A stretch of DNA of 64,000 nt, from positions 1 through 64,000 of the forward strand of contig DATHAO010000034.1 in NCBI GenBank assembly GCA_035296625.1. The letters are read 5' to 3'. The notes under the pieces were generated by a model. The model saw only the letters and a list, made by a program, of their open reading frames with translations, did no database searches and was not told where the DNA came from. Source of the DNA: DATCLS01 sp035296625 (GTDB lineage Bacteria; Actinomycetota; Acidimicrobiia; Acidimicrobiales; VFJN01). Shown piece by piece: positions 50,134 to 59,259 of the stretch (positions within the stretch are counted from its first letter, which is position 1; every line of letters begins with the position of its first letter). Made by a program: the position numbers and the translations under genes.

Positions 50134-51198
50134 TCAGCCCTCCCCCGCGTCGTCGGCATAGGCCTTGGCCAGCTCGGGGTCCTTGGCGGCGAGCGCGTCG
50201 GCCAGCTCGACGATGACCCGGCACTGCTTCACCGAGGCGTCGTCCTCCATCTTGCCGTCGAGCATGATCGCGCCCGTACCGTCACCCATGGCGGCGATGA
50301 CCCGGCGGGCGTGGCGGACCTCTTCGCGCGGCGGCGAGAACACGCGCCGGGCGATGTCGATCTGCACGGGATGCAGGCTCCAGGCACCGACGCAGCCGAG
50401 CAGGAACGCGTTGCGGAACTGGTCCTCGCAGGCCACGACGTCCTTGATGTCGCCGAAGGGCCCGTAGAACGGCAGGATGCCGTTGGCGGCGCAGGCGTCG
50501 ACCATGCGGGCGATCGTGTAGTGCCACAGGTCCTGCTGGTACGCCGGGCGGTCCGCCTCGACGTCGCCGCCGGGCGGGTCCTGGCGCACGAGGTAGCCGG
50601 GGTGGCCGCCCCCGACCCGTGTCGTCTTCATACGGCGGCTGGCGGCCAGGTCGGCCGGGCCCAGCGACAGGCCCTGCATGCGGGGGCTGGCGCCGCAGAT
50701 CTCCTCGACGTTGGCCACGCCCCGGGCCGTCTCCAGCAGGGCGTGCAGCAGGATGGGCCGGTCGAGCCGGGCCTTCGCCTCCAGCTGGGCGACGAGCCGG
50801 TCGACGTAGTGGATGTCCTCCGGCCCCTCCACCTTCGGCACCATGATCACGTCGAGCTTGTCGCCGATGGCCGTGACGAGCCGGGTGAGGTCGTCGAGGA
50901 CCCACGGCGAGTCGAGGCTGTTGACCCGCGTCCAGAGCTGGGTGTCGCCGAAGTCGGTGCTCCGGGCGATGGTGACCAAACCCTCGCGGGCGGCCTCCTT
51001 GCGGTCGGCCTGGATGGCGTCTTCCAGGTTGCCGAGAATGATGTCGACCTTGGCGGCGATGCTCGGCACCTTGGCCGCCATCTTCTCGTTGCTCGGATCG
51101 AAGAAGTGGATCATCCGCGACGGCCGGAACGGGATGTCGTGCACCGGGGCGGGCGCACCGACCGCCAGCGGCCGGAAGAAGTCCTTCGGGGAACGCAT
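50134..51198 (-). CDS. mcl: L-malyl-CoA/beta-methylmalyl-CoA lyase
   Basis: A 354-residue lyase that splits beta-methylmalyl-CoA to propionyl-CoA and glyoxylate, and malyl-CoA to acetyl-CoA and glyoxylate. FRPSRMIHFFDPSNEKM, GNLEDAIQADRKEAAREG, LDVIMVPKVEGPEDIHYVD, HALLETARGVANVEEI and SLGPADLAASRRMKTTRVGG match, from memory, the Chloroflexus and proteobacterial Mcl. The later QQDLWHYTIARMVDA and FYGPFGDIKD are equally close. GGAGG lies 4 nt before the ATG. With mch and mcd nearby, it supports an ethylmalonyl-CoA pathway. Confidence 0.82.
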   Translation of the reverse strand: MRSPKDFFRPLAVGAPAPVHDIPFRPSRMIHFFDPSNEKMAAKVPSIAAKVDIILGNLEDAIQADRKEAAREGLVTIARSTDFGDTQLWTRVNSLDSPWVLDDLTRLVTAIGDKLDVIMVPKVEGPEDIHYVDRLVAQLEAKARLDRPILLHALLETARGVANVEEICGASPRMQGLSLGPADLAASRRMKTTRVGGGHPGYLVRQDPPGGDVEADRPAYQQDLWHYTIARMVDACAANGILPFYGPFGDIKDVVACEDQFRNAFLLGCVGAWSLHPVQIDIARRVFSPPREEVRHARRVIAAMGDGTGAIMLDGKMEDDASVKQCRVIVELADALAAKDPELAKAYADDAGEG

Positions 51199-51297
51199 CG
51201 ATCCTCCACAGCGCAGACCACAGCTGACCCGCACACCCTACGAAGGCGGGCCCGTGGCGGCCCAAGTGGCAGAGCGTGGCCGGGCCCGGAAGACCCG

Positions 51298-52488
51298 TCA
51301 GGCGGCCAGGTCGGCGGGAAGGACCGGCTCGGTGACGAGGTGCTCGAATCGGGCCGGGTCGCCCCCCACCCAGGCCCGGCACAGCGCCAGGCCTTCGGTG
51401 TAGCAGTGGCTGTAGGAGCGCCAGGTCGGGTCCGTCAGGAACGACACGGCCTTCGTCGCCCGCTCGTGCGGCAGCAGCGCCCAGCGCTCCAGGTAGGCCA
51501 CGACCTCCTCGACCGGCATGCCGCGCTCGTGGAGGTGGATCGCGGCGTTCGAGCGCACCCACGACAGGGCCTCGGCCGCCTCGGCCACCCGGCCGGCGAC
51601 CTCGGCGTCGTAGCGCACGCCCAGCGGGCGCAGGTGCTCGGCCACGATCGGCTCGGGTCGGCGGCCGAAGGCGACCTCGGCGCCCAGGTCGGCGAGCCCC
51701 TCGGCCACCGTGCACTGGGGCGTGCCGACGAGGAAGATCGTCTCCTCGAGCCAGCGTCGGCGCCGCACCAGGCCGACCTCCTTGCGGGTGTGCTCGGTGT
51801 GGTGGCCCGGGTAGGCCTCGTGCGCGACCAGGTGGCCGAGCGACAGCGACAGCACGGGCAGGTCGACGTTGATCGCCACCCGGCTGCGCAGCCCGCCCTC
51901 GTAGTAGTTGAAGCCCGACCAGGGCTTGCCCGTCTCGAACATCCACTCGACGTGCTCCCCATCGGGCAGGCCGAAGAGGTCCCGTGTGCGCTGGCGCAGG
52001 TCGTCGGCGAGCGAGCGGATCGCCGGCTCCAGCGCCTCGGTCGGCACGGCGTGGGCCTCGCGCCAGGCGATGTAGCGCTCGCGCAGCGGGCCGGTGCCCG
52101 GCAGCACCTCGTCGAGGGCGGCGTGGGCGGCGGAGAAGCGGTCCTCGTCGACGAGGGCCGGGCGGGCGCCGTAGGAGGCCTCGACCTCGTCGAGGTACCC
52201 GATCGCGTCGCCGGCGAGCGTGCGGGCGCTGGTGCGCAGGCCGGCGGCCTGGGCCCGGATCCAGCGGCGGCGTCCGGCGTCGACGTCGCCTGAGCCGACG
52301 CCGGCGTCGAGGTCGGCCATCAGCCGGCCGGCGTCGGCGGCCAACTCGCCCGGTGGGCGGATCGGCTCGGCGGCGACCCGGTCCGCCAGCTGGGGCGGGC
52401 CGTAGTAGGCGTCGACGAACCCGTCGACGTGGCGCCCGAGCCGCAGCCCCAGCTCGATGTAACGCTCGACGACCCCGGTGCCGGCCAT
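51298..52488 (-). CDS. DUF885-family putative metallopeptidase
   Basis: A 396-residue protein of the DUF885 group. LGHLVAHEAYPGHHTEHTRK carries the HExxH-like zinc motif (HEAYPGHH), and the late Glu is probably in VAEGLADLGAEV. The N-terminal half is helical, with AYYGPPQLADRV. Relatives are uncharacterised or peptidase-like. No signal peptide is present, so it is cytosolic. TAGCGT lies 6 nt before the ATG. Confidence 0.78.
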   Translation of the reverse strand: MAGTGVVERYIELGLRLGRHVDGFVDAYYGPPQLADRVAAEPIRPPGELAADAGRLMADLDAGVGSGDVDAGRRRWIRAQAAGLRTSARTLAGDAIGYLDEVEASYGARPALVDEDRFSAAHAALDEVLPGTGPLRERYIAWREAHAVPTEALEPAIRSLADDLRQRTRDLFGLPDGEHVEWMFETGKPWSGFNYYEGGLRSRVAINVDLPVLSLSLGHLVAHEAYPGHHTEHTRKEVGLVRRRRWLEETIFLVGTPQCTVAEGLADLGAEVAFGRRPEPIVAEHLRPLGVRYDAEVAGRVAEAAEALSWVRSNAAIHLHERGMPVEEVVAYLERWALLPHERATKAVSFLTDPTWRSYSHCYTEGLALCRAWVGGDPARFEHLVTEPVLPADLAA

Positions 52489-52494
52489 GCGACG

Positions 52495-52500
52495 ACGCTA
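52495..52500 (-). promoter_or_regulatory. -10-like hexamer TAGCGT before DUF885 gene
   Basis: TAGCGT lies 6 nt before the ATG at 52488. Confidence 0.45.
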
Positions 52501-52520
52501 CCGGCCGGGCTCTCCGGGGG

Positions 52521-52979
52521 TCAGTAGGTGCCGCCGAGCTTGCGGTGGTCCCACGAGACGACGCGGCTCACGTCGATGATCACGCCCACCCGCTTGGCAC
52601 CGGTCGTCTCGAGGTAGGGCTGCATCTCGTCGGTCAAGGGCGCGATGTAGCGGTCGAACACGCTCCGCCCGATCGCCATGACGCCGTCGTGGTCCCGCAC
52701 GAGCGTCGCCGTGCCCACCAGCTCGACACCCTTCAGCTCCTCGTAGGCGTCGCCGGACTCGACGAGCGCCGTGATCTGCGGGTTACGCCCGAGGTTCAGG
52801 ACCTTCTGCGACCGCCCGAACGTCCAGAACGCCGGCTTGCCCTCGACGAAGCCGTACCACATCGCCACGAGGTGGATGCTGCCGTCGTGGTTGAGCGTGG
52901 CCACGTTCATCGTGTGGCGGCCATCGAGGAACGCGGCCTGCTCCTCGTCGGTCATGCGGATCAGGTCGCGACGCTTCAT
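52521..52979 (-). CDS. Pyridoxamine 5'-phosphate oxidase-like (F420/flavin split-barrel) protein
   Basis: A 152-residue split beta-barrel protein. RMTDEEQAAFLDGRHTMNVA, TLNHDGSIHLVAMWYGFVEG and SQKVLNLGRNPQITALVESG are typical of the PPOX/F420-dependent reductase group in actinobacteria. It may bind F420, FMN or heme; the sequence does not decide. A perfect TCTGAC/GTCAGA operator lies 12 nt from the ATG, so it belongs with the other CoA and redox genes carrying that site. Confidence 0.8.
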   Translation of the reverse strand: MKRRDLIRMTDEEQAAFLDGRHTMNVATLNHDGSIHLVAMWYGFVEGKPAFWTFGRSQKVLNLGRNPQITALVESGDAYEELKGVELVGTATLVRDHDGVMAIGRSVFDRYIAPLTDEMQPYLETTGAKRVGVIIDVSRVVSWDHRKLGGTY

Positions 52980-52988
52980 GGCCCGGAG

Positions 52989-53005
52989 TCTGACGTTCCG
53001 TCAGA
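52989..53005. promoter_or_regulatory. TGAC-N5-GTCA operator upstream of PPOX gene
   Basis: TCTGACGTTCCGTCAGA has perfect 6-nt arms, like the site at 2844. It is 12 nt from the ATG. Confidence 0.62.
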
Positions 53006-53025
53006 TGGGCCGCCAGCCGGCGGGG

Positions 53026-53865
53026 TCAGGCCGTCCAGGGGCGGAGCAGCTCGGGTGGCGCCGGGCACGGCGACCGGCGCGGCTCGATGGCGCGGTCCGC
53101 GGCGGCGACGGGCAGGACCTCCATGTCGGGGGCCAGGCGCACGGCGGCGTCGAACAGCGGTCCCGGCAGCCGGCGGCCGAGGCCCACCACGAGCCACACG
53201 GGCACGTCCCGGGCGCGGGCGTCGGCGACCGCCTCCCCGGTGCCGGGAGCGACCAGTGCGGCGTCGGGGCCCACGGCCCCCGCCTCGACGGCCACGACGG
53301 TCGGGCCGGTGCCCGGCTCGTCGTCGTCCCGGCCGTAGGGATCGAGGACCGGCTCGCCGTCACGCCCGCGGGCCGCGGTCTCGGTCGCCGCGCCGGCAGC
53401 GCGCCCGGCGGGCGGGTCGGGCTCGGCCGGGCCGAGCGCCGCGGACGCCTCGACCATGGCCGGCACGTCGAAGGGTGGATCGTCGGCCTCGACCACGACC
53501 AGGTCGTCGCGCGCCGCCGCCAGGCGGTCGGCCAGCTCGGAGCCGCCCGCGGGATCGGGCACCACGATCACGCTGGCCCGCTCGGGAACGTCGAGCGCCA
53601 GTGCCCGGCGGACGTCGTCGTCGCCCAGCTCGCGGGCGACGTCCCAGGCCTCGCTGCGAGCGTCGGAGGCATCGAGCAGCCGGGCGCAGGCCCACCACAG
53701 GGTGCCGGCACCGGGGTGGCGGTCGAGCAACCGGCGGCACGACATGACGAGCCCGAGAGGGTCCTCGGCCAGCACGCCCAGCACCATGGCCGCCTCCCGG
53801 GCCAGCACGCGCTGGTCGAGCCCCCGGGCCCGGGCCACCGCTCGCAGGCGTTCGATCGGATGCAC
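53026..53865 (-). CDS. Conserved hypothetical protein, NagB/eIF2B-like fold possible
   Basis: A 279-residue protein. The helical N-terminus has DPLGLVMSCRRLLDRHPG and LWWACARLLDA. The C-terminal half has VIVVPDP, TVVAVEAGAVGPDAALVA and VPVWLVVGLGRRLPGPL, a pattern reminiscent of the ISOCOT fold (eIF2B-alpha, MtnA). No catalytic residues are clear. The frame reaches a GTG at 53892, but the GTG at 53865 (VHPIERLRAVAR) is favoured because TACCGT lies exactly 7 nt upstream. Confidence 0.58.
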   Translation of the reverse strand: MHPIERLRAVARARGLDQRVLAREAAMVLGVLAEDPLGLVMSCRRLLDRHPGAGTLWWACARLLDASDARSEAWDVARELGDDDVRRALALDVPERASVIVVPDPAGGSELADRLAAARDDLVVVEADDPPFDVPAMVEASAALGPAEPDPPAGRAAGAATETAARGRDGEPVLDPYGRDDDEPGTGPTVVAVEAGAVGPDAALVAPGTGEAVADARARDVPVWLVVGLGRRLPGPLFDAAVRLAPDMEVLPVAAADRAIEPRRSPCPAPPELLRPWTA

Positions 53866-53872
53866 CAGCGCG

Positions 53873-53878
53873 ACGGTA
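53873..53878 (-). promoter_or_regulatory. -10-like hexamer TACCGT
   Basis: TACCGT lies 7 nt before the GTG at 53865 and supports that start. Confidence 0.4.
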
Positions 53879-53908
53879 GCGGGGTGGGGCACCGGAGGGG
53901 CCGGCGGA

Positions 53909-54337
53909 TCAGGCGCCGGGCTTCCAGATCATGAGGTAGAGCATCACCAGGAACAGCACGGTGAGGATGGCGAGGCCCGTGTCGACGTCGACGGCGGCGC
54001 CGCCCCGGCCGCTGCGCCAGGCCCGCCGGGTGCGGCCCCTGGTGTACGTGGGCAGGACCATGGCGTGGAACACCCCGTTCATGGCGATCCACACCAGGAA
54101 CGCGAGCGAGATCCACGTATCGGAGAACTCCCAGACGTCGTCGCTCGTGACGACGAGCAGGATGCCGAACAGGCCCGCGAGGATCAGAGCGGGCGCGTAG
54201 ACGACGCGGCCGGCCCGGCGCAGCACGGCGGCCGCCCCCTCGTCCCCGCCCGGCAGCACGCCGATGGCAGCCGGCGCGAACGCGACCACGATCGAGGCGA
54301 TGTGAAGGAAGAAGAAGATCTTGTAGGTGGTGGACAC
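53909..54337 (-). CDS. Small integral membrane protein, 142 aa
   Basis: Four hydrophobic helices are visible: around 5-26 (YKIFFFLHIASIVVAFAPAA), 46-64 (YAPALILAGLFGILLVV), 76-95 (ISLAFLVWIAMNGVFHAMVL) and 120-138 (TGLAILTVLFLVMLYLMI). A basic loop TRGRTRRAWRSGRGG separates helices 3 and 4. It resembles DUF2269-like proteins. The GTG at 54337 has GGGAGG 4 nt upstream. Its function is unknown. Confidence 0.65.
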   Translation of the reverse strand: MSTTYKIFFFLHIASIVVAFAPAAIGVLPGGDEGAAAVLRRAGRVVYAPALILAGLFGILLVVTSDDVWEFSDTWISLAFLVWIAMNGVFHAMVLPTYTRGRTRRAWRSGRGGAAVDVDTGLAILTVLFLVMLYLMIWKPGA

Positions 54338-54450
54338 GAAGCCTCCCTCAGGCCCGGCGACGGGCGTCCGATCCGGAACCTAGCTCGCCGCCGCCGCCCC
54401 ACCGGGCACCCCCCGGTGAGTCGAATCTGCCCGGCGAGAACCGCTCGCGC

Positions 54451-54456
54451 TACCGT
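54451..54456 (+). promoter_or_regulatory. -10-like hexamer TACCGT
   Basis: TACCGT is 8 nt from the GTG at 54465. Confidence 0.4.
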
Positions 54457-54464
54457 CTGCCGCC

Positions 54465-54956
54465 GTGGCGACCGACCCCCCTGGTGACCTGCGCCTGACG
54501 CCGCTCGGCGGCGAGCCGCGGACGCTCGACGCCTGGCTGACCACGTTCCATCTCGCGGCTGTCGTGCTCGATCCCTACACCTACGAAAGCGCCTGGCTGC
54601 TCGAGACCGCAGGGCGCATCCTGGAGGCCTTCCGCGGGGCCGACTGCCGCATCGCGTTCGTGGTGACGGCCGGGCCCGACCAGGCGCGCGAGTTCCTCGG
54701 TCCCTGGGCCGATCGCGTGCTGACCTTCACCGACGACCGGCTGGAGCTCGTGAAGGCGCTGGGCCTCAACGAGCTGCCCGCGTTCGTGCACCTGCGCCAA
54801 GACCGCTCGGTCGCCGGCGTGGCCGAGGGCTGGGACCCGCCCGAGTGGCGGCAGGTCGCCTCGGTCCTCGCCAAGGACATGAGCTGGACCCGGCCCACCT
54901 TCCCGGTCGCCGGCGACCCCGCCCCCTACGCGGGCTCGCCCGCCCTGGGCTCGTAG
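54465..54956 (+). CDS. Conserved hypothetical protein, thioredoxin-like fold possible
   Basis: A 163-residue protein. RTLDAWLTTFHLAAVVLDPY, then WLLETAGRILEAFRGADCRI, VVTAGPDQAREFLG, VKALGLNELPAFVHLRQD and GWDPPEWRQVASVLAK outline a beta-alpha order like thioredoxin, with LPAFVH at the cis-Pro position. The CxxC pair is absent, so it is not a classical thiol oxidoreductase. It is monocistronic. Confidence 0.55.
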   Translation: MATDPPGDLRLTPLGGEPRTLDAWLTTFHLAAVVLDPYTYESAWLLETAGRILEAFRGADCRIAFVVTAGPDQAREFLGPWADRVLTFTDDRLELVKALGLNELPAFVHLRQDRSVAGVAEGWDPPEWRQVASVLAKDMSWTRPTFPVAGDPAPYAGSPALGS

Positions 54957-54973
54957 CGCCGGCCTCCCGGGGG

Positions 54974-55025
54974 CGAACGTTGTCCAGAATCCGGCGCCCG
55001 GAGCGGGGCGCGTGCACAACATTCG
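54974..55025. terminator. Hairpin between convergent genes
   Basis: CGAACGTTGT (54974-54983) pairs with ACAACATTCG (55016-55025) with one mismatch, and inside it GCGCCC (54994-54999) pairs with GGGCGC (55006-55011). It lies between the 163-aa protein and fumC, which converge. Confidence 0.45.
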
Positions 55026-55070
55026 ACTGAGAGAGCCGCTCCACGCGAGCCCGGCCGGCGGGCGGGCGGC

Positions 55071-56489
55071 TCAGCGGCGGATCCCCCCGCGCGCCATGCC
55101 CAGCACGTCGAGCGCCGTGTCCAGCTCGGCGTCGGTGAGCAGGCCCCGCTCGGTGGCGATCTCGCGGACGCTGCGCCCGGTCTTGACGCTCTCCTTGACC
55201 ACCTCGGCCGCCTTCTCGTAGCCGATGTAGGGGTTGAGCGACGTGCCGAGCGACGGGCTGGACTCGGCGTAGGCCCGGCAGCGCTCGACGTCGGCCTCGA
55301 TGCCTGCCACGCAGCGCTCGGCGAACAGCTGGACCACGTTGGCCAGCAGGCGGACCGACTCGAGCAGGTTGCGGGCGATGACCGGCATGTAGACGTTCAG
55401 CTCGAAGTTTCCCTGCGAGCCGGCGAAGGCCACGGTGACGTCGTTGCCGATCACCTGGGCCGCGACTTGGGTCATCGCCTCGACCAGCACCGGGTTCACC
55501 TTGCCGGGCATGATCGACGAGCCCGGCTGCAGGTCCGGCAGGCGGATCTCGGCCAGGCCGGTGCGCGGCCCGCTCGCCATCCACCGCACGTCGTTGCCGA
55601 CCTTGACCAGCGACACCGCGAGCGTGCGCAGATGGCCCGACAGCTCGACGAGGGCGTCGCGGGCGCCGTGCACGGCGAAGTGGTCCGTCGCCTCGGCGAG
55701 CGGCAGGTCGAGCTGGTGCGCCAGGCGCTCGATGACCGAGCGGGCGAACTGCGGCGGGCAGTTGATGCCGGTGCCCACCGCCGTGCCGCCGAGGGGCAGC
55801 TCGCCCACCCGACCCAGGCACGAGCGGATGCGCACGGCGCCCTGCTCGACCTGGACCGCGTAGCCGCCGAACTCCTGGCCGAGCGTGACCGGCGTGGCGT
55901 CCATCAGGTGGGTCCGCCCGGACTTCACGACCTCGGCGAACTCGTGGGCCTTCGCGCCGAGCGCCCGGACGAGGTAGTCGAGCGCCGGCAACAGCGACCG
56001 GTGGACCTGCTCGGCGGCCGCCAGGTGGATCGCCGAGGGGAACACGTCGTTCGACGACTGCGAGGCGTTGACGTGGTCGTTGGCGTGGACCGGCCGGCCG
56101 AGGCGCTCGGATGCCAGGTTGGCCAGGACCTCGTTGGCGTTCATGTTCGAGCTCGTGCCGGACCCGGTCTGGAAGACGTCGACCGGGAACTGGTCGTCCC
56201 AGTCGCCCTCGGCGACCTCGTCCGCCGCTTGCGAGATCGCGGCCCCGACCTCGGCGTCGAGCACGCCCAGATCGGCGTTGACCAGCGCGGCCGCCCCCTT
56301 GATGCGGGCGATGGCGGCGATCAGCGACCGCTCCAGGCCCATGCCCGAGACCGGGAAGTTCTCGACGGCGCGCTGGGTCTGGGCGCCCCACCGGGCGGTG
56401 GTGGGCACCCGTACCTCGCCCATCGTGTCGTGCTCGATGCGGAAGTCGCCGTCGCCGTCGTCGTCGGGGTCCTGCGGAAGGTCGGTCAT
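55071..56489 (-). CDS. fumC: Fumarate hydratase class II
   Basis: A 472-residue class II fumarase converting fumarate and L-malate. DVFQTGSGTSSNMNANEVLA, VHANDHVNASQSSNDVFPSA, SGRTHLMDATPVTLGQEFGG and the signature GSSIMPGKVNP are intact, with the catalytic Ser in that loop. The N-terminal ~15 residues are Asp-rich. The ATG at 56489 opens TDLPQDPDDDGD. It is divergent from a decayed class I fumarase, whose role it presumably fills in the TCA cycle and for fumarate/malate linked to glyoxylate. Confidence 0.94.
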   Translation of the reverse strand: MTDLPQDPDDDGDGDFRIEHDTMGEVRVPTTARWGAQTQRAVENFPVSGMGLERSLIAAIARIKGAAALVNADLGVLDAEVGAAISQAADEVAEGDWDDQFPVDVFQTGSGTSSNMNANEVLANLASERLGRPVHANDHVNASQSSNDVFPSAIHLAAAEQVHRSLLPALDYLVRALGAKAHEFAEVVKSGRTHLMDATPVTLGQEFGGYAVQVEQGAVRIRSCLGRVGELPLGGTAVGTGINCPPQFARSVIERLAHQLDLPLAEATDHFAVHGARDALVELSGHLRTLAVSLVKVGNDVRWMASGPRTGLAEIRLPDLQPGSSIMPGKVNPVLVEAMTQVAAQVIGNDVTVAFAGSQGNFELNVYMPVIARNLLESVRLLANVVQLFAERCVAGIEADVERCRAYAESSPSLGTSLNPYIGYEKAAEVVKESVKTGRSVREIATERGLLTDAELDTALDVLGMARGGIRR

Positions 56490-56574
56490 CGGTACCGACC
56501 TACCCCACGTCTCCCGGAGCAAGCAACCCCCCCCGGTGCCGTCCCGCGGGCGGGCCCGGCCTGGGCGGCAGAAG

Positions 56575-57808
<1,234 letters not shown>

Positions 57809-57917
57809 CCGCGCACTGCCGGCCCGTGCGTGCGGCCGGTGACCCCGGAAGACCTGGTCGGCCGCCCCGCCCGCAGGGCGGCCGACCCGGTTCCCGCCGG
57901 ACTTCGTGGCCCGAGCC

Positions 57918-58220
57918 TCAGGCCACGACCTTCGAGGCCAGCACGTCGGCCGGCCGGATCTGGAGGGGCTCCGCCAGGAGGCGATCGGCGTTGGCCGTGA
58001 GCGCCGCGGCGATCGGGCCACCGAGGTGCGCCTGGCGCTCGGTGTCGCCCGGGAACGCGTCGACGATCCAGAACGTCGACGGATCGGTGCGCAGGGCGAA
58101 CCACACGGGCGTGCCGGCCTCCTCGTTCGCCAGCTCGACGGCGCCCGCGAGGAAGTCGGCCACCTCGGCCTCGTAGCCCTCCTTGGCGTGCATCTCCACG
58201 ACGAGCGCGACCGTCGTCAC
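57918..58220 (-). CDS. Antibiotic-biosynthesis-monooxygenase (ABM) domain protein
   Basis: A 100-residue ferredoxin-like dimeric alpha/beta-barrel protein. TTVALVVEMHAKEGYEAEVA, FLAGAVELANEEAGTPVWFA and PSTFWIVDAFPGDTERQAH are standard ABM blocks. The GTG at 58220 has AGGAGG 6 nt upstream, which decides the start over an ATG further up. It is divergent from an AraC-type regulator across 109 nt and may be its target. It could act on a quinone or be a small oxygenase. Confidence 0.8.
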   Translation of the reverse strand: MTTVALVVEMHAKEGYEAEVADFLAGAVELANEEAGTPVWFALRTDPSTFWIVDAFPGDTERQAHLGGPIAAALTANADRLLAEPLQIRPADVLASKVVA

Positions 58221-58316
58221 TGCGTTCCTCCTGGGCATCGGGTCCAGCGGACCCAGTCCGGGACGACCGTACGGGCCGGCACCCACCCGATGGCGTGACG
58301 GCGGCGTCAACATTGC

Positions 58317-58322
58317 TAGCGT
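58317..58322 (+). promoter_or_regulatory. -10-like hexamer TAGCGT before the AraC-family gene
   Basis: TAGCGT is 7 nt from the ATG at 58330. Confidence 0.5.
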
Positions 58323-58329
58323 TTGCGCC

Positions 58330-59259
58330 ATGCAGATCGGGGTGGTGGCCAGCGACGGGTGCTTTGCCTCCGCGCTCGTGAGCGTGCTCGACATCCTGCG
58401 CGTGGCCGAGATGCGGCGGCCCGCCATCGACGAGACGATCCCCCCGCTGGTCGTCGAGGTCGTGGGCGCCCGTCGCCGGGTCACCGCCGGGGGTGGGATC
58501 GGGGTGACCGCCGACCGGTCCCTCGCCGAGCTGGACGATCTCGACGTCGTGGTCGTACCCGCGCTCGGCACGATGGACGAGGCCGACACGACCGCGGCGC
58601 TCGGCACCGCCGACACGCGGCGTCTCGTGGCCGCGCTCGACCGCCTGGCCCCGTCCACGACCGTCGCCGCGGCCTGCACCGGCGTGTTCCCGCTGGCCGA
58701 GGCCGGTCTGCTCGCCCGACGACGTGCGACGACGAGCTGGTGGTTGTGGCCAGCCTTCCGGCGTCGCTACCCGGCCGCGGTGCTCGATGTCGACGCCATG
58801 GTGGTCACCGATGGTCGGGCCGTCACGGCCGGCGCGGCGTTCGCCCACATCGACCTCGCGCTCACGCTCGTCCGCCTCGCCAGCCCCCGCCTGGCGCGCG
58901 ACGTGGCCCGCCTGCTCGTCGTCGACGAACGACCCTCGCAGGCGGTCTACGTGGCGCTCGACCACCTCGTCCACGACGACGAGCTGGTCCGGGCGTTCGA
59001 GGCCCACGTCCGCGCCCACCTGCGCGAGCCGCTCGACATCGCGGCGGTAGCCGCGGAGCTGGGCACGAGCCGGCGCACGCTCGAGCGCCGCACCGCCGAG
59101 GCCGTCGGTCTCAGCCCGCTGGCGCTCGTGCGGCGGCTGCGGGTCGAGCGGGCGCTCCACCTGCTGCGTAGCACCGACCTCGGCACCGAGGCGGTGGCCG
59201 CCGAGGTCGGCTACGCAGGCGCCGCGACGCTGCGGTCGGTCCTGCGGCGGTTCAGCTGA
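58330..59259 (+). CDS. GlxA-type transcriptional regulator (DJ-1/PfpI plus AraC HTH)
   Basis: A 309-residue regulator with two domains. Residues 1-190 form a DJ-1/PfpI-like domain: VVASDGCFASALVSVLDIL, VVVVPALGTM and AAACTGVFPLAEAGLLARRR, with the nucleophile-elbow Cys. Residues 210-309 form an AraC HTH pair: IAAVAAELGTSRRTLERRT and EAVAAEVGYAGAATLRSVLR. Relatives sense small metabolites and activate nearby genes. The divergent ABM protein is the likely target. It overlaps the next gene's 3' end by 8 nt on opposite strands. Confidence 0.86.
   Translation: MQIGVVASDGCFASALVSVLDILRVAEMRRPAIDETIPPLVVEVVGARRRVTAGGGIGVTADRSLAELDDLDVVVVPALGTMDEADTTAALGTADTRRLVAALDRLAPSTTVAAACTGVFPLAEAGLLARRRATTSWWLWPAFRRRYPAAVLDVDAMVVTDGRAVTAGAAFAHIDLALTLVRLASPRLARDVARLLVVDERPSQAVYVALDHLVHDDELVRAFEAHVRAHLREPLDIAAVAAELGTSRRTLERRTAEAVGLSPLALVRRLRVERALHLLRSTDLGTEAVAAEVGYAGAATLRSVLRRFS

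Noticed and set aside
56489..56510. TAGGTC 7 nt before fumC as a TASSGT box
   Set aside because: The last base is C, so it departs from the TAnnnT pattern; not counted.
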